The notes below the pieces were generated by a model. The model saw only the letters and a list, made by a program, of their open reading frames with translations. It made no database searches and was not told the DNA's origin. This document shows positions 18,188 through 26,607 of a stretch of 64,000 nt of DNA, one piece after another; the stretch's first letter is position 1, and every line of letters begins with the position of its first letter. The translations under genes were made by a program, and so were the position numbers. The DNA is from Magnetospirillum sp. ME-1 (GTDB lineage Bacteria; Pseudomonadota; Alphaproteobacteria; Rhodospirillales; Magnetospirillaceae): NCBI RefSeq assembly GCF_002105535.1, contig NZ_CP015848.1, forward strand, positions 3,700,926-3,764,925, read 5' to 3'.

Positions 18188-18326
18188 TAGAGTTTGTCCG
18201 ACTTAGGCTGAACCCCATTCCCCTCACCGTCACCCCCGGGCTTGACCCGGGGGTCCATGGATGGCCGGGTCAAGCCCGGCCATGACGAGTGGATGGAGTG
18301 CTTCAGCCTAACCCAGACAGACTCTA
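18188..18326. repeat. 139-bp element with terminal inverted repeats overlapping the rarD stop codon
   Basis: The outer 25 bp at each end (18188-18212 and 18302-18326) are imperfect inverted repeats, matching at about 21 of 25 positions. Inside is a nested palindrome built from cgggcttgacccgg and ccgggtcaagcccgg (about 18229-18286). The right end supplies the TAG stop codon of the rarD gene. The structure looks like a MITE or a large REP-type unit. Confidence 0.65.
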
Positions 18327-19199
18327 GCCCTCCCTCTGCCGCCAGTTGTCGGCCAGATACAGCCCGATGGCCGCCCAGATGCAGCCGAAGGTGATCAGGT
18401 GGGCAAGGCCGGGGCTTTCGCCATAGGCCAGCACCGCCAGCAGGAAGTGCCCGGTGGGCGCCATGTACTGGAAGAAGCCCAGCGTGGTGTAGCGCAGCCG
18501 CGAGGCGGCGGCGGCGAACCACAGCAGCGGCAGCGCGGTCACCGGTCCACCGGCCACCAAGGCGGCGGCCAAAGCGGGTGTTCCGCCCAAAACGGGCGAG
18601 CCTTCCGCCATGCGCCAGGCCAGATAGGCTACCGCCAGCGGAAACAGCAGCCCGGTCTCCACCGCCAGCCCGGTCAGCGGCGTCACCGGCAGCCGCTTGC
18701 GCAACAGCCCATAGACTCCGAAGGTTCCGGCCAGGGTGAGCGCCGCCCAGGGCGGCGTGCCGGTGGCCACCGCCAACTGGACGACGCCCGCCAGGGCCAG
18801 GGCGACGGCGGCCCATTGCAGCGGGCGCAGCCGCTCCTTCAAGACGAGGACGCCCAGCGCCACGTTGACCAGCGGGTTGAGGAAATAGCCCATGCTGGCT
18901 TCCAGCACGTTGCCTTCACCCACCACCCGGATGAACACCAGCCAGTTGACGCTGATGCACAGCGTCGAGGCGGCCAGGACCAGCAGCCGGCGGCGCGAGG
19001 CGAGCAGGACGAACACCTCGTCCCAGCGCCTCGTCCAGTTCAGCATCACGCTCACCGCCAGCAGCGACCACACCACGCGATGGGCCAGCACCTCGGCGGG
19101 CGGCACCGACGCCACCAGCTTCCAGAAGGCGGGAAACAATCCCCAGGTGCCGTAGCAGGCCAGGGCGAAGAGGACGCCCCGGCGATGTTCCGCGCTCAT
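18324..19199 (-). CDS. rarD: RarD-type EamA/DMT transporter
   Basis: A 291-residue integral membrane protein with ten predicted helices in two EamA halves, the normal size for RarD. The start (RRGVLFALACYGTWGLFPAFWK), the region GNVLEASMGYFLNPLVNV and the later LGFFQYMAPTGHFLLA are characteristic of the family. RarD proteins are inner-membrane permeases; chloramphenicol sensitivity was the first reported phenotype, and the natural substrate is not established. Its stop codon lies inside a palindromic repeat, suggesting that the element inserted at or just past the gene end and may have altered the last codons. Confidence 0.85.
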   Translation of the reverse strand: MSAEHRRGVLFALACYGTWGLFPAFWKLVASVPPAEVLAHRVVWSLLAVSVMLNWTRRWDEVFVLLASRRRLLVLAASTLCISVNWLVFIRVVGEGNVLEASMGYFLNPLVNVALGVLVLKERLRPLQWAAVALALAGVVQLAVATGTPPWAALTLAGTFGVYGLLRKRLPVTPLTGLAVETGLLFPLAVAYLAWRMAEGSPVLGGTPALAAALVAGGPVTALPLLWFAAAASRLRYTTLGFFQYMAPTGHFLLAVLAYGESPGLAHLITFGCIWAAIGLYLADNWRQREG

Positions 19200-19230
19200 G
19201 GCTTATACCAGAGCGCGGAAGCGGCGAGGG

Positions 19231-19737
19231 TCAGTCGGCGACCAGGGCCTCGTCCGGGTCCTCGGCCCAGTCGCGCTCCGGCTTGGGGGTTCGGGCAATC
19301 CATTTTTCCAGTTCCGCCACGTGTTCTTCTTCTTCTTCCGCCATCTCGGCGGCCAGGGCCCGGACTTCCGCGTCATCGCTTCCCGAGGCTTCGTCGGCAT
19401 AGAAGCGGTGGCCCCGCTTCTCGTTCTCCAGGGCGAAGTCCAAGGCGTGCCAGGCGGTCATCATGTAATGGGCGGCGCCGGGCGTGCCCACTTCCGGCGG
19501 CTCGGGGGTGTTCCAGCGGTACTGCCACGATTTCAGCTTGGGCAATTCGTGCCCGTTGGAGCGGGCCGCCACCGACGCCCCGTGCAGGCGCGAGAACTTG
19601 GCCATCTGGCGGAACAGCTCGGCCACTTCCATGTTGTTGTGGACTTCCATGGTGTCGGCCAGTTCGTCGTAGCGATCCGCCGCTTCATGTTCCATGGCCA
19701 AGGCATGGGCCAGGAACAGGGCTACCTTCGTGGTCAT
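19231..19737 (-). CDS. Ferritin-like (rubrerythrin-type) diiron protein
   Basis: A 168-residue protein with a four-helix ferritin-like pattern. Helix 1 has AMEHEAADRYDELAD, helix 2 has AELFRQMAKFSRLH, the third has ALENEKRGHRFYADEA, and the fourth has the acidic stretch EMAEEEEEHVAELEKW. These provide the E, ExxH-type and second E/ExxH diiron ligands. There is no rubredoxin domain, so it is erythrin-like rather than full rubrerythrin. Such proteins reduce peroxide or handle iron in the cytoplasm. A clear GGAGGA ribosome site precedes the ATG at 19737. It is transcribed separately from its neighbours. Confidence 0.75.
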   Translation of the reverse strand: MTTKVALFLAHALAMEHEAADRYDELADTMEVHNNMEVAELFRQMAKFSRLHGASVAARSNGHELPKLKSWQYRWNTPEPPEVGTPGAAHYMMTAWHALDFALENEKRGHRFYADEASGSDDAEVRALAAEMAEEEEEHVAELEKWIARTPKPERDWAEDPDEALVAD

Positions 19738-19885
19738 GGGCAGTGTCCTCCTGCTTGAACCGAGGCGACGGGTGGCGGCGGCGCCTCACCGATGCCGACA
19801 GTATGCCCCATGACCGCAGCCTCGGCCATGCCCCTTCCGAAGGTGGGGGTATGACCGAAAGATCAGGTTGAAACGCCGGATCGGG

Positions 19886-20515
19886 CTAACGGGCCTCGCG
19901 GCCCTTGAGGTAGAAGGCTACCGCCTGGGCGCGGTTGCCGACGCCCAGCTTGTCGTAGAGGTTCTTCAGGTGGAACTTCACGGTGTTGAGCGAGATGTCC
20001 AACTGGCCCGCCATCTGCTGGTTGGTCAGTCCGCCGGCCAGGGCGGCCAGCAATTCCCGCTCGCGGGGCGTCAGGCCGGCCAGGGGGTCGCTGGCCAGGG
20101 AGGAGACGTCGATGAATGGAAACACCATGCGCCCGGCGGCCACGGCGATGATGGTGTCGAGCAGCTGTTCGGGCGGTTCGCGCTTGGAGCAGAAGCCGGC
20201 GGCGCCCAGCGTCATGGCCTGGCGCGGCACGTCGGGATTGGGGCTGCCGGTATAGACGATCAGCCGGGGGGCGTCGGTACGGGCCCGCAGGGTCTGCAGC
20301 ACGCCGCGTCCGTCCAGGTAGGGCATTTCCCACCCGATGACCCCGACGTCGAAGGGGGTCTTGTCCACGGCTTCGATGAAGCGTTCGCCATCGCTGGCCA
20401 CGGCAGCCACGGTAAAGCGCTCGTCGCCCGAGAAGAGCTTGATCAGACTGCTCTGGAGCAGCGGATTCTTCTCGGCGATGACGATGGTGATCGGTCGGCT
20501 CTGCTGCACGGCCAT
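19886..20515 (-). CDS. LuxR/NarL-type regulator with degenerate receiver domain
   Basis: A 209-residue two-domain regulator from the ATG at 20515, which has AAGGATCT upstream. The receiver (residues 8-125) lacks key acidic residues: the Asp-Asp pair is Glu15-Lys16 (IVIAEKNP), and the phosphoacceptor position in VGVIGWEMP is Gly61 instead of Asp. The later Lys (FCSKREPPE) is kept. The C-terminal LuxR helix-turn-helix (LTPRERELLAALAGG through NTVKFHLKNLYDKL) is intact. It therefore probably binds DNA but is not controlled by ordinary phosphorylation. No histidine kinase is adjacent. Target genes are not evident. Confidence 0.85.
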   Translation of the reverse strand: MAVQQSRPITIVIAEKNPLLQSSLIKLFSGDERFTVAAVASDGERFIEAVDKTPFDVGVIGWEMPYLDGRGVLQTLRARTDAPRLIVYTGSPNPDVPRQAMTLGAAGFCSKREPPEQLLDTIIAVAAGRMVFPFIDVSSLASDPLAGLTPRERELLAALAGGLTNQQMAGQLDISLNTVKFHLKNLYDKLGVGNRAQAVAFYLKGREAR

Positions 20516-20697
20516 AGATCCAGATCCTTCCCCCAGGAGCCCCAATGGTAAAGCCCTCAGACCCCGCCCTCCTGAGGCCGTGATCTTACCGTTTGTGCGA
20601 AAAACCGCAAACCTTGATCGCGAGTTACCCACACTTTTCCTACACCACGGCGGGGGGAAAGGGCCATCCTGCCCGAAGTATCGCCGAACCAAAGAAT

Positions 20698-20725
20698 AAG
20701 GCCGGCCCCCGGGGAGGCCGGCCTT
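20698..20725 (-). terminator. Rho-independent terminator of the CHAP gene
   Basis: A 10-bp perfect stem, aaggccggcc (20698-20707) and ggccggcctt (20716-20725), with an 8-nt loop, followed on the - strand by the T-rich ttattcttt. It begins about 20 bp after the stop of the CHAP-domain gene. Confidence 0.75.
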
Positions 20726-20744
20726 ACGCCTTGCGGATTGGTTG

Positions 20745-21440
20745 CTAGGCCTGCTCGGCCCAGGCGCGGGCGTCGAACTTGCCCATGTCGCCTTCGATGG
20801 CGGCGGGAGCGGCGACGGGCAGGGCGGCGGGACTCTCGGCCGGGACGCTGGCCTTGGCCTCGATCACCGCGGCCGGAGCGGCGGGAGCGGTGGGCTCGGC
20901 CTTCAGGGCGGCGGGCGCGGCGGTCTCGGTCTTGACCTTGGGCTGGGCCGGCACTTCGGTGCGCAGCGAGGCGGGCACAACGGTGTTGCCGGGGCGGGAC
21001 ACAAAGCCCTGGGTCTTATAGACGCGGCTGCCGTATTCGCGGGACGGCTGGTACCAGACGCGGACCTGGCTCCAGTCGTTGTTGGGCGAAACGTCGAGCA
21101 CCGGCACCGCCTTGGTCACCTTGCCGCGGCCGGCGCTGCGGAACGGCGCCCAATTGGCGTGGTCGACCAGGACCACGCGGCTGCCGGCGGTGCCGCGCAC
21201 CACCGAGACGTGGCCATGGGACATCTTGCCCTGGCGCTTGAAGACCAGGACCGAGCCGACCTTGGGGGTGTTGCCGCGGTCATAGACGCCCTGGGCGGCT
21301 TCCCACCACTTCCAGGCGTCTCCCTTGAGATTGAGGCCGGTGACTTCGCGGGCGTAGGTCACACACTGCAGGGTGGCGTTGGCTTCGAAGGGCAGGGCCA
21401 GAAACAGCGCCGCCGCGAGCAGGATGATCACTTTCCGCAC
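20745..21440 (-). CDS. Secreted CHAP-domain amidase-like protein
   Basis: A 231-residue exported protein. The signal peptide covers residues 1-22 (LFLALPFEANA). The CHAP domain (about 25-135) has the nucleophile Cys in LQCVTYARE, the His in MSHGHVSVV and the polar residue in VDHANW. CHAP enzymes cleave peptidoglycan cross-links or related amides. The C-terminal 90 residues are Ala/Pro/Lys-rich and low-complexity, perhaps a wall-spanning or interaction tail. Translation starts at GTG (21440) behind a very strong ribosome site, ggagggagggag. A terminator follows the gene, so it is probably a single-gene unit. Confidence 0.8.
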   Translation of the reverse strand: MRKVIILLAAALFLALPFEANATLQCVTYAREVTGLNLKGDAWKWWEAAQGVYDRGNTPKVGSVLVFKRQGKMSHGHVSVVRGTAGSRVVLVDHANWAPFRSAGRGKVTKAVPVLDVSPNNDWSQVRVWYQPSREYGSRVYKTQGFVSRPGNTVVPASLRTEVPAQPKVKTETAAPAALKAEPTAPAAPAAVIEAKASVPAESPAALPVAAPAAIEGDMGKFDARAWAEQA

Positions 21441-21630
21441 CGGTCTCCCTCCCTCCGGTTATTGGTGAAGCCGATTGTGTATATGTGAAAAGCCGATGGC
21501 AACCTGATTCGACATCATATCGCCAAAACTTTGAAACAAATTGAAACAATGCATGCGGAATACATGGTTGCCGGCGGGGCTTTCGGAGCGGGCGGCGCTC
21601 GGGCTATGATCCGGGCGGACCCTGGAGGAC

Positions 21631-22584
21631 ATGCGAGTGAAGCGGATATTCGTTCCGGCCCTGCTGATTGGATTGGCCTTGGCTTCGTCGGCCGGGGCTG
21701 CGGATCGCCGGACCCTGGTCATCGCCGGCGGCGAGGTCACCGGTTATTACTTTCCCGTGGCCGGCGCGCTGTGCCGGGTGATCAACAAGGACCATCCCCT
21801 GGGATTGGGCTGCGCGGTGATGCCCAGTTCCGGCTCGGCCGCCAATCTGGCGGCGCTGAAATCCGGCGACGCCGATCTGGCGCTGGTGCAGTCGCGTGCC
21901 GCCCAGATGGCCTTCATCGGCGCCGAGGGCTTCAAGGAGGCCGGTCCCATGGCCGATCTGCGCGCCGTCATGGCGCTGCACGGCGAGGTGTCGGTGGTGG
22001 TGGCGCGGCCCGGAGCGGGGATCGAGCACCTGGGCGACCTCAAGGGCAAGCGGGTCAATCTGGGCAAGCCGGGCTCGTTCCAGCGGGCCTCGGCCGACAT
22101 GGTGATCGAGGCGTCGGGCCTGTCCCAGGGCGACCTGTCGGTGCTGGTGGAACTGGACCTGGCGGAACAGGCGGCCGAGTTGTGCCAGGGCAATATCGAC
22201 GCCGCCATCTTCACCGGCATCCATCCCATGCCCGAGGTTCAGGTGGCGGTGGAGGAATGCGGTGCCTCGCTGGTGCAGATCCGCTCCAAATCCATGGATT
22301 CCTTCTTCAAGAAGGTGCCGTGGGCGACCCGCTTCTCCATCAAGAGCGGCACCTATGACGGCCAGAAGGAGGAGGTGGCGGCCATCGGGCTGAAGACCCT
22401 GCTGGTCACCACCAGGCTGTCGGCCGAGGAGGTGGCGGCGGTGAACAAGACCGTTTGGGCCAATTTCGGCGCCTTCACCCGCCTGCATCCGGCGCTTCGG
22501 GGCCTGTCCAAGGCGGATGCCCGCGGCGACGGCATCCCCATCCGCCTGCATGACGGAGTCGAGAAGGCTCCGGCGGAGCGCTGA
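21631..22584 (+). CDS. TAXI-family TRAP transporter solute-binding protein
   Basis: A 317-residue periplasmic binding protein. The signal peptide ends at SSAGAAD, and the mature N terminus (LVIAGGEVTGYYFPVAGALC) has the TAXI pattern in which GG-x-T-GxYYP-x-A-x-A-x-C is conserved. TAXI proteins normally deliver solutes such as glutamate or other acids to a fused TRAP membrane subunit. No TRAP membrane gene is present here, so it is an orphan or works with a distant permease. A CTGGAGGAC site precedes the ATG. The next gene starts 3 bp after its stop, so the two are probably co-transcribed. Confidence 0.82.
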   Translation: MRVKRIFVPALLIGLALASSAGAADRRTLVIAGGEVTGYYFPVAGALCRVINKDHPLGLGCAVMPSSGSAANLAALKSGDADLALVQSRAAQMAFIGAEGFKEAGPMADLRAVMALHGEVSVVVARPGAGIEHLGDLKGKRVNLGKPGSFQRASADMVIEASGLSQGDLSVLVELDLAEQAAELCQGNIDAAIFTGIHPMPEVQVAVEECGASLVQIRSKSMDSFFKKVPWATRFSIKSGTYDGQKEEVAAIGLKTLLVTTRLSAEEVAAVNKTVWANFGAFTRLHPALRGLSKADARGDGIPIRLHDGVEKAPAER

Positions 22585-22587
22585 GCC

Positions 22588-23244
22588 ATGGCGGGTGCGC
22601 TGGCCGCATGCCTGGGCGGGCCTGACGACCGGCTTCGCGCCAGGGCGGCGGGTGAGCGCCTGGCGGCGCTGGCCGCCGGGATGGGCGGAGATCCGGTCTC
22701 GCTGCTGACCCGGGGCCAGGACGCGGAGGCTTTTCGCCATTATCCCGCCGGTGACGTCTACGACCTGTCGTCCCATGCCCAATTCTATTACCACAGCCAT
22801 CGGGACGGGGAATTCGGCCACATCCATCTGTTCCAGCGTCCGCGCGGCATGCCGCGCGGGCTGGCGCCGGCCGTGGCGACGGTCGATCCCGACGCCCCCT
22901 GCCATCTGATCGCCGTGGGATTCGGCGCCGGCGGCGAGGCGACGGAGCTGTTCACCACCAACCGCTGGGTGACCGGCGAGGCATGGTACGGGGCCGACGC
23001 GGTCAAGGCCATGGTGGCCGGTCTGCGGCTGGCGCCGGCGGGGCCCTGGGCGCCGGTGGCCCGGTGGCTGGCGGCGCTGGTGGAGTTCTACCGGCCGCTG
23101 ATCGGGTTGCTGGTCGACGAGCGGGACCGGACGGTGGCGGCCTGGGGACGGGCCCATCCCGGCCGGGACGAACTGAACGACGAACGCCTGGAGATCACCT
23201 CGGCGCGCTCCATCGACCTGGCCGCCGATCTGGCGGGTTTGTAG
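22588..23244 (+). CDS. Conserved hypothetical protein (possibly DUF6969)
   Basis: A 218-residue soluble protein whose function I do not recognise. Distinctive stretches are HYPAGDVYDLSSHAQFYYHSH near residues 51-71 and GEFGHIHLFQR just after, a His/Tyr/Asp-rich block that could bind metal. I associate this pattern loosely with the uncharacterised DUF6969 family. It has no signal peptide or membrane segment. It starts 3 bp after the TAXI gene, implying one transcript and perhaps a shared role. It is followed by a palindromic element before the convergent cytochrome gene. Confidence 0.65.
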   Translation: MAGALAACLGGPDDRLRARAAGERLAALAAGMGGDPVSLLTRGQDAEAFRHYPAGDVYDLSSHAQFYYHSHRDGEFGHIHLFQRPRGMPRGLAPAVATVDPDAPCHLIAVGFGAGGEATELFTTNRWVTGEAWYGADAVKAMVAGLRLAPAGPWAPVARWLAALVEFYRPLIGLLVDERDRTVAAWGRAHPGRDELNDERLEITSARSIDLAADLAGL

Positions 23245-23274
23245 CGTCGTGCACTAAATCGGCTCCCCCTTTGC

Positions 23275-23369
23275 GTCATGGCCGGGCTCGACCCGGCCAT
23301 CCACGTGGAGCCGTTTACCGCTGTGCCGGATGGAGCCGCGTGGATGCCCGGAACACGTCCGGGCATGAC
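23275..23369. repeat. 95-bp palindromic intergenic element
   Basis: It starts gtcatggccgggctcgaccc and ends gtccgggcatgac. Inner arms (catccacgtgg and ccgcgtggatg) also pair. It shares the gtcatggccgggc motif with the core of the 18188-18326 element. It lies between convergent genes, ahead of a separate terminator. Confidence 0.6.
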
Positions 23370-23418
23370 GAGGGTGGAGTTGGCGCGGACTTACGGCTCG
23401 ACGCGCCGAGCCCTCCCC

Positions 23419-23458
23419 AAAAAAGCAACGCCGCCGCCCCGTTGCCGGGGCGGCGGCG
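23419..23458 (-). terminator. Rho-independent terminator of the cytochrome c gene
   Basis: A 12-bp GC stem, cgccgccgcccc (23429-23440) and ggggcggcggcg (23447-23458), with a 6-nt loop. On the - strand the stem is followed within 4 nt by six consecutive T (the A run at 23419-23424). It lies about 25 bp past the cytochrome stop codon. Confidence 0.88.
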
Positions 23459-23483
23459 CCAAAGCCTTCGAAGGCCGGAAGTC

Positions 23484-23849
23484 TTACTTCACGGTCTTCA
23501 GATAGCCGATCACGGCGGCCAGATCCTCGGGCTTCTTCAGGCCGGCGAAGGCCATCTTGTTGCCGGGGACCGCGCCCTTGGGGTCGGCCAGGTACTTGGT
23601 CAGGCCGGCTTCGTCCCAGGTCAGGCCCGAGTTCTTCATGGCGTCGGAATACTTGAAGGTGGCTTCACCGCCGGCCTTGCGGCCGAACACGCCGGCCAGG
23701 CTGGGGCCGACGCCGTTCTTGCCGGCTTCGACCTTGTGACAGGCCTTGCACTGGTTGAAGGCGGCCGGGGCCTCCTGGGCGGACGCGGCGAACGGGGCGG
23801 CGAGGAGGGCGGCTCCGAGGACGAGGCCCAGCTTCTTGGTGTTGAGCAT
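23484..23849 (-). CDS. Periplasmic class I cytochrome c
   Basis: A 121-residue secreted cytochrome. The signal peptide ends at AASAQE. The haem attachment motif CKACH is near residue 34, and the axial Met is probably in GNKMAFAGLKKPEDL. Size and layout match small soluble c2/c552-type electron carriers that shuttle between bc1 complex and terminal reductases or oxidases. The ATG at 23849 is preferred over an upstream TTG because a GGAG site lies about 8 nt before it. It is a monocistronic unit with its own strong terminator. Confidence 0.88.
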   Translation of the reverse strand: MLNTKKLGLVLGAALLAAPFAASAQEAPAAFNQCKACHKVEAGKNGVGPSLAGVFGRKAGGEATFKYSDAMKNSGLTWDEAGLTKYLADPKGAVPGNKMAFAGLKKPEDLAAVIGYLKTVK

Positions 23850-23982
23850 CAGAATCTCCAATTGCGCAGGTATGGATGAGTGGCGCGATGCGTTCCTTAT
23901 CCCCTAGGATTGTGTCGAATTCAAGAGGCTCAGGGCAATTTTCGGGCTAAAGTCCGCCGGTGCGATCGTATAAGTACGAAAA

Positions 23983-26478
23983 ATGCATGATTTACCCATA
24001 GATACCGTCATCCCCGAAATTCGTGCCGCCCTGGCCGCCTCCCACGGACTGGTGCTCCAGGCTCCGCCGGGGGCGGGCAAGACCACCCGCGTGCCGCTGG
24101 CTTTGCTGGACGAATCCTGGCTGGGGGGAAAGCGCATCCTGATGCTGGAGCCCCGGCGGCTGGCGGCGCGGGCCGCCGCGTCGCGCATGGCCGCCACCTT
24201 GGGCGAGCAGCCGGGCGAGACGGTGGGCTGGCGCATCCGCTTCGACTCCCGAATCGGGCCGAAGACCCGTATCGAGGTGGTGACCGAAGGCATCCTGGGC
24301 CGCATGATCCAGGACGACCCGTCCCTGGACGGCATCGGTCTGGTGATCTTCGACGAGTTCCACGAGCGCTCGCTGTTCGCCGATCTCGGCCTGGCCCTGG
24401 CCCTGGAATGCCGCCAGGCCTTGCGCGACGACCTCAAGCTGCTGGTGATGTCGGCGACGCTGGACGGCGGCCCGGTGGCGCGGCTGATGGGCGACGTGCC
24501 GGTGGTGACCAGCCAGGGCCGCGCCTTTGCCGTCGAGACCCGCTTCCTCGCCCGGCCCGAGCCCCGCGCCTTTATCGATGCCGTGGCGGCGGCGGTGGTC
24601 CGCGCCCTGGGCGAGGAGGAGGGCGACGTGCTGGTCTTCCTGCCCGGTGCCGGCGAAATCCGCCGGGTCGAGGCCCTGTTGGCCGAGCATCCGGCGACGC
24701 GCGGCGTCCAGATCGCGCCCCTTTACGGCGATCTGTCCCAAGACGCTCAGGACGCCGCCATCCGGCCGCGCCGGGACGGGGGGCGCAAGGTGGTGCTGGC
24801 CACCTCCATCGCCGAGACCTCGCTCACCATCGAGGGCGTGCGGGTGGTGGTGGATGGCGGGCGCATGCGGGTGGCGCGCTTCGATCCCGGCTCGGGCATG
24901 ACCCGGCTGGCGACGCTGCCGGTGTCGCGCGCCGGGGCCGACCAGCGCAGGGGCCGCGCCGGGCGCCTGGGGCCGGGGGTATGCTATCGCCTGTGGTCCG
25001 AGGCCGACGACCGCGCCCTTCTGCCCTTCACCGCGCCCGAGATGGTCGAGGCCGATCTTGCCCCCCTGGCTCTCGACCTTGCCCAATGGGGGGCGGGCGA
25101 CGCGGGCGCCCTGGCCTGGCTCGATCCGCCGCCCGCCGCCCATCTGGCCCAGGCCCGCCAGTTGCTGAGCGAGTTGGGGGCTCTGGACAGGGATCTGCGC
25201 ATCACTGCCCACGGCAAGGCCATGGCGCGTCTCGGCCTGCATCCCCGCCTCGCCCACATGGTGCTGAAGGGACGCGAGATGGGTCTGGGCGGGCTGGCCT
25301 CGGATCTGGCCGCGCTTTTGGAGGAACGCGACGTGCTGCGCCCGGGGCAGGGGGCGCGCGACGGTGACATCCGCCTGCGGCTCGACGCGCTCCGGGGCGA
25401 GGAGAGGGGGCTGCCGGTGGACAAGGGCGCCCTGGCCCGCGCCCGTCAGGCGGCCCGCGACGGCCGCCGCCGTCTGGGCCTCAAGGGCGGCGAGCAGCAG
25501 GGCGAACGCGGCGATGTGGGCCCGCTGCTGGCCCTGGCCTATCCCGACCGCATCGCAAGGCGGCGGCCGGGGGGGGAGCCGCGCTACGCCATGACCGGCG
25601 GCGGCGGCGCCCTGTTCGCCTCCCACGAGCCCCTGGCCGCCGAGGAATGGCTGGTCCTGGCCGAGACCGACGGCGACCGGCGCGAGGCCCGCATCTTCCT
25701 GGCCGCGCCGCTGACCCTGGCCGAGATCGAGAGCCAGTTCGAGGGCGACATCCGGGCCGAGACCGTCTGCCGCTGGGACGGGCGGGAAGAGGTGGTGCAG
25801 GCGCGTGCGCGGCGCGTGCTGTGGTCCCTGGTCATCGAGGACAAGCCGCTGAAATCCGCCGATCCCCAGGCGCTTGCCGCCGCCATGGCCGAGGGTGTGC
25901 GGCAGATGGGTCTCGCCGCGCTGCCGTGGACGCCGGACCTGGAAAAGCTGTGCCGCCGCGTCGCCTTCATGCGCGGGCTGGAGCCCGAGGGCGAGTGGCC
26001 CGATTTGTCCGAGACGGCCCTGCTGGCCGGGCTGGAGGATTGGCTGGTGCCTTACCTCGCCGGCATCACCAGACGCGCCCATCTCGCCCGCCTGGACCTG
26101 GGGGCGGCGCTGGGCGGCCTGCTGCCGTGGGAGATGAAGAAGCGCCTGGACGAGTTGGCCCCCACCCATGTGGAGGTGCCCTCCGGCTCGCGCGTGCCCA
26201 TCGATTATTCCGGCGACGTGCCGGTGCTGGCGGTGCGCTTGCAGGAGATGTTCGCCTGCGCCGAGACGCCCCGTATCGGCGGGGGCAAGGTGCCCTTGCT
26301 GCTGCACCTGCTGTCGCCGGCCCGGCGGCCCATGCAGGTGACCCGCGATCTGGCCAGCTTCTGGGCCAACGCCTACAAACAGGTGAAAGCGGACCTGAAG
26401 GGCCAGTACCCCAAGCACTGGTGGCCCGATGATCCCATGCAGGCCGAACCCACGGCGCGGGCCAAGCCGAGGAAGTGA
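23983..26478 (+). CDS. hrpB: ATP-dependent helicase HrpB
   Basis: An 831-residue DEAH-box helicase, the usual HrpB length. Walker A is APPGAGKTT (about residues 27-35), the DEAH-type box is IFDEFHER (about 120), SAT is in MSATLDG (about 155), and motif VI is DQRRGRAGR (about 320). An HA2-like region and the HrpB-specific C-terminal domain follow, including LPWEMKKRLDELAPTH and YPKHWWPDDP. It is cytoplasmic; its RNA target in bacteria is poorly defined. The gene stands alone and ends 12 bp before a palindromic repeat that separates it from a convergent gene. Confidence 0.93.
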   Translation: MHDLPIDTVIPEIRAALAASHGLVLQAPPGAGKTTRVPLALLDESWLGGKRILMLEPRRLAARAAASRMAATLGEQPGETVGWRIRFDSRIGPKTRIEVVTEGILGRMIQDDPSLDGIGLVIFDEFHERSLFADLGLALALECRQALRDDLKLLVMSATLDGGPVARLMGDVPVVTSQGRAFAVETRFLARPEPRAFIDAVAAAVVRALGEEEGDVLVFLPGAGEIRRVEALLAEHPATRGVQIAPLYGDLSQDAQDAAIRPRRDGGRKVVLATSIAETSLTIEGVRVVVDGGRMRVARFDPGSGMTRLATLPVSRAGADQRRGRAGRLGPGVCYRLWSEADDRALLPFTAPEMVEADLAPLALDLAQWGAGDAGALAWLDPPPAAHLAQARQLLSELGALDRDLRITAHGKAMARLGLHPRLAHMVLKGREMGLGGLASDLAALLEERDVLRPGQGARDGDIRLRLDALRGEERGLPVDKGALARARQAARDGRRRLGLKGGEQQGERGDVGPLLALAYPDRIARRRPGGEPRYAMTGGGGALFASHEPLAAEEWLVLAETDGDRREARIFLAAPLTLAEIESQFEGDIRAETVCRWDGREEVVQARARRVLWSLVIEDKPLKSADPQALAAAMAEGVRQMGLAALPWTPDLEKLCRRVAFMRGLEPEGEWPDLSETALLAGLEDWLVPYLAGITRRAHLARLDLGAALGGLLPWEMKKRLDELAPTHVEVPSGSRVPIDYSGDVPVLAVRLQEMFACAETPRIGGGKVPLLLHLLSPARRPMQVTRDLASFWANAYKQVKADLKGQYPKHWWPDDPMQAEPTARAKPRK

Positions 26479-26489
26479 CGGCATGCGTT

Positions 26490-26595
26490 TGTCATCCCGA
26501 CGACCATCGGGAGGAGGGATCTCGTCCTGGTGCGGCATTTCAGGACTGGCACCGCTATACCAAGCGGAGATCCCTCGCTTGCGCTCGGGATGACA
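26490..26595. repeat. 106-bp palindromic element, copy 1
   Basis: The ends tgtcatcccga and tcgggatgaca are inverted repeats, and the inner arms ggagggatctcgtcc and gcggagatccctcg also pair. The same layout recurs at 33225, 55600 and 63281, the second and fourth in the opposite orientation. It sits between the convergent hrpB and NnrS-like genes. Confidence 0.85.
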
Positions 26596-26607
26596 CGGTT
26601 CGGCTTG

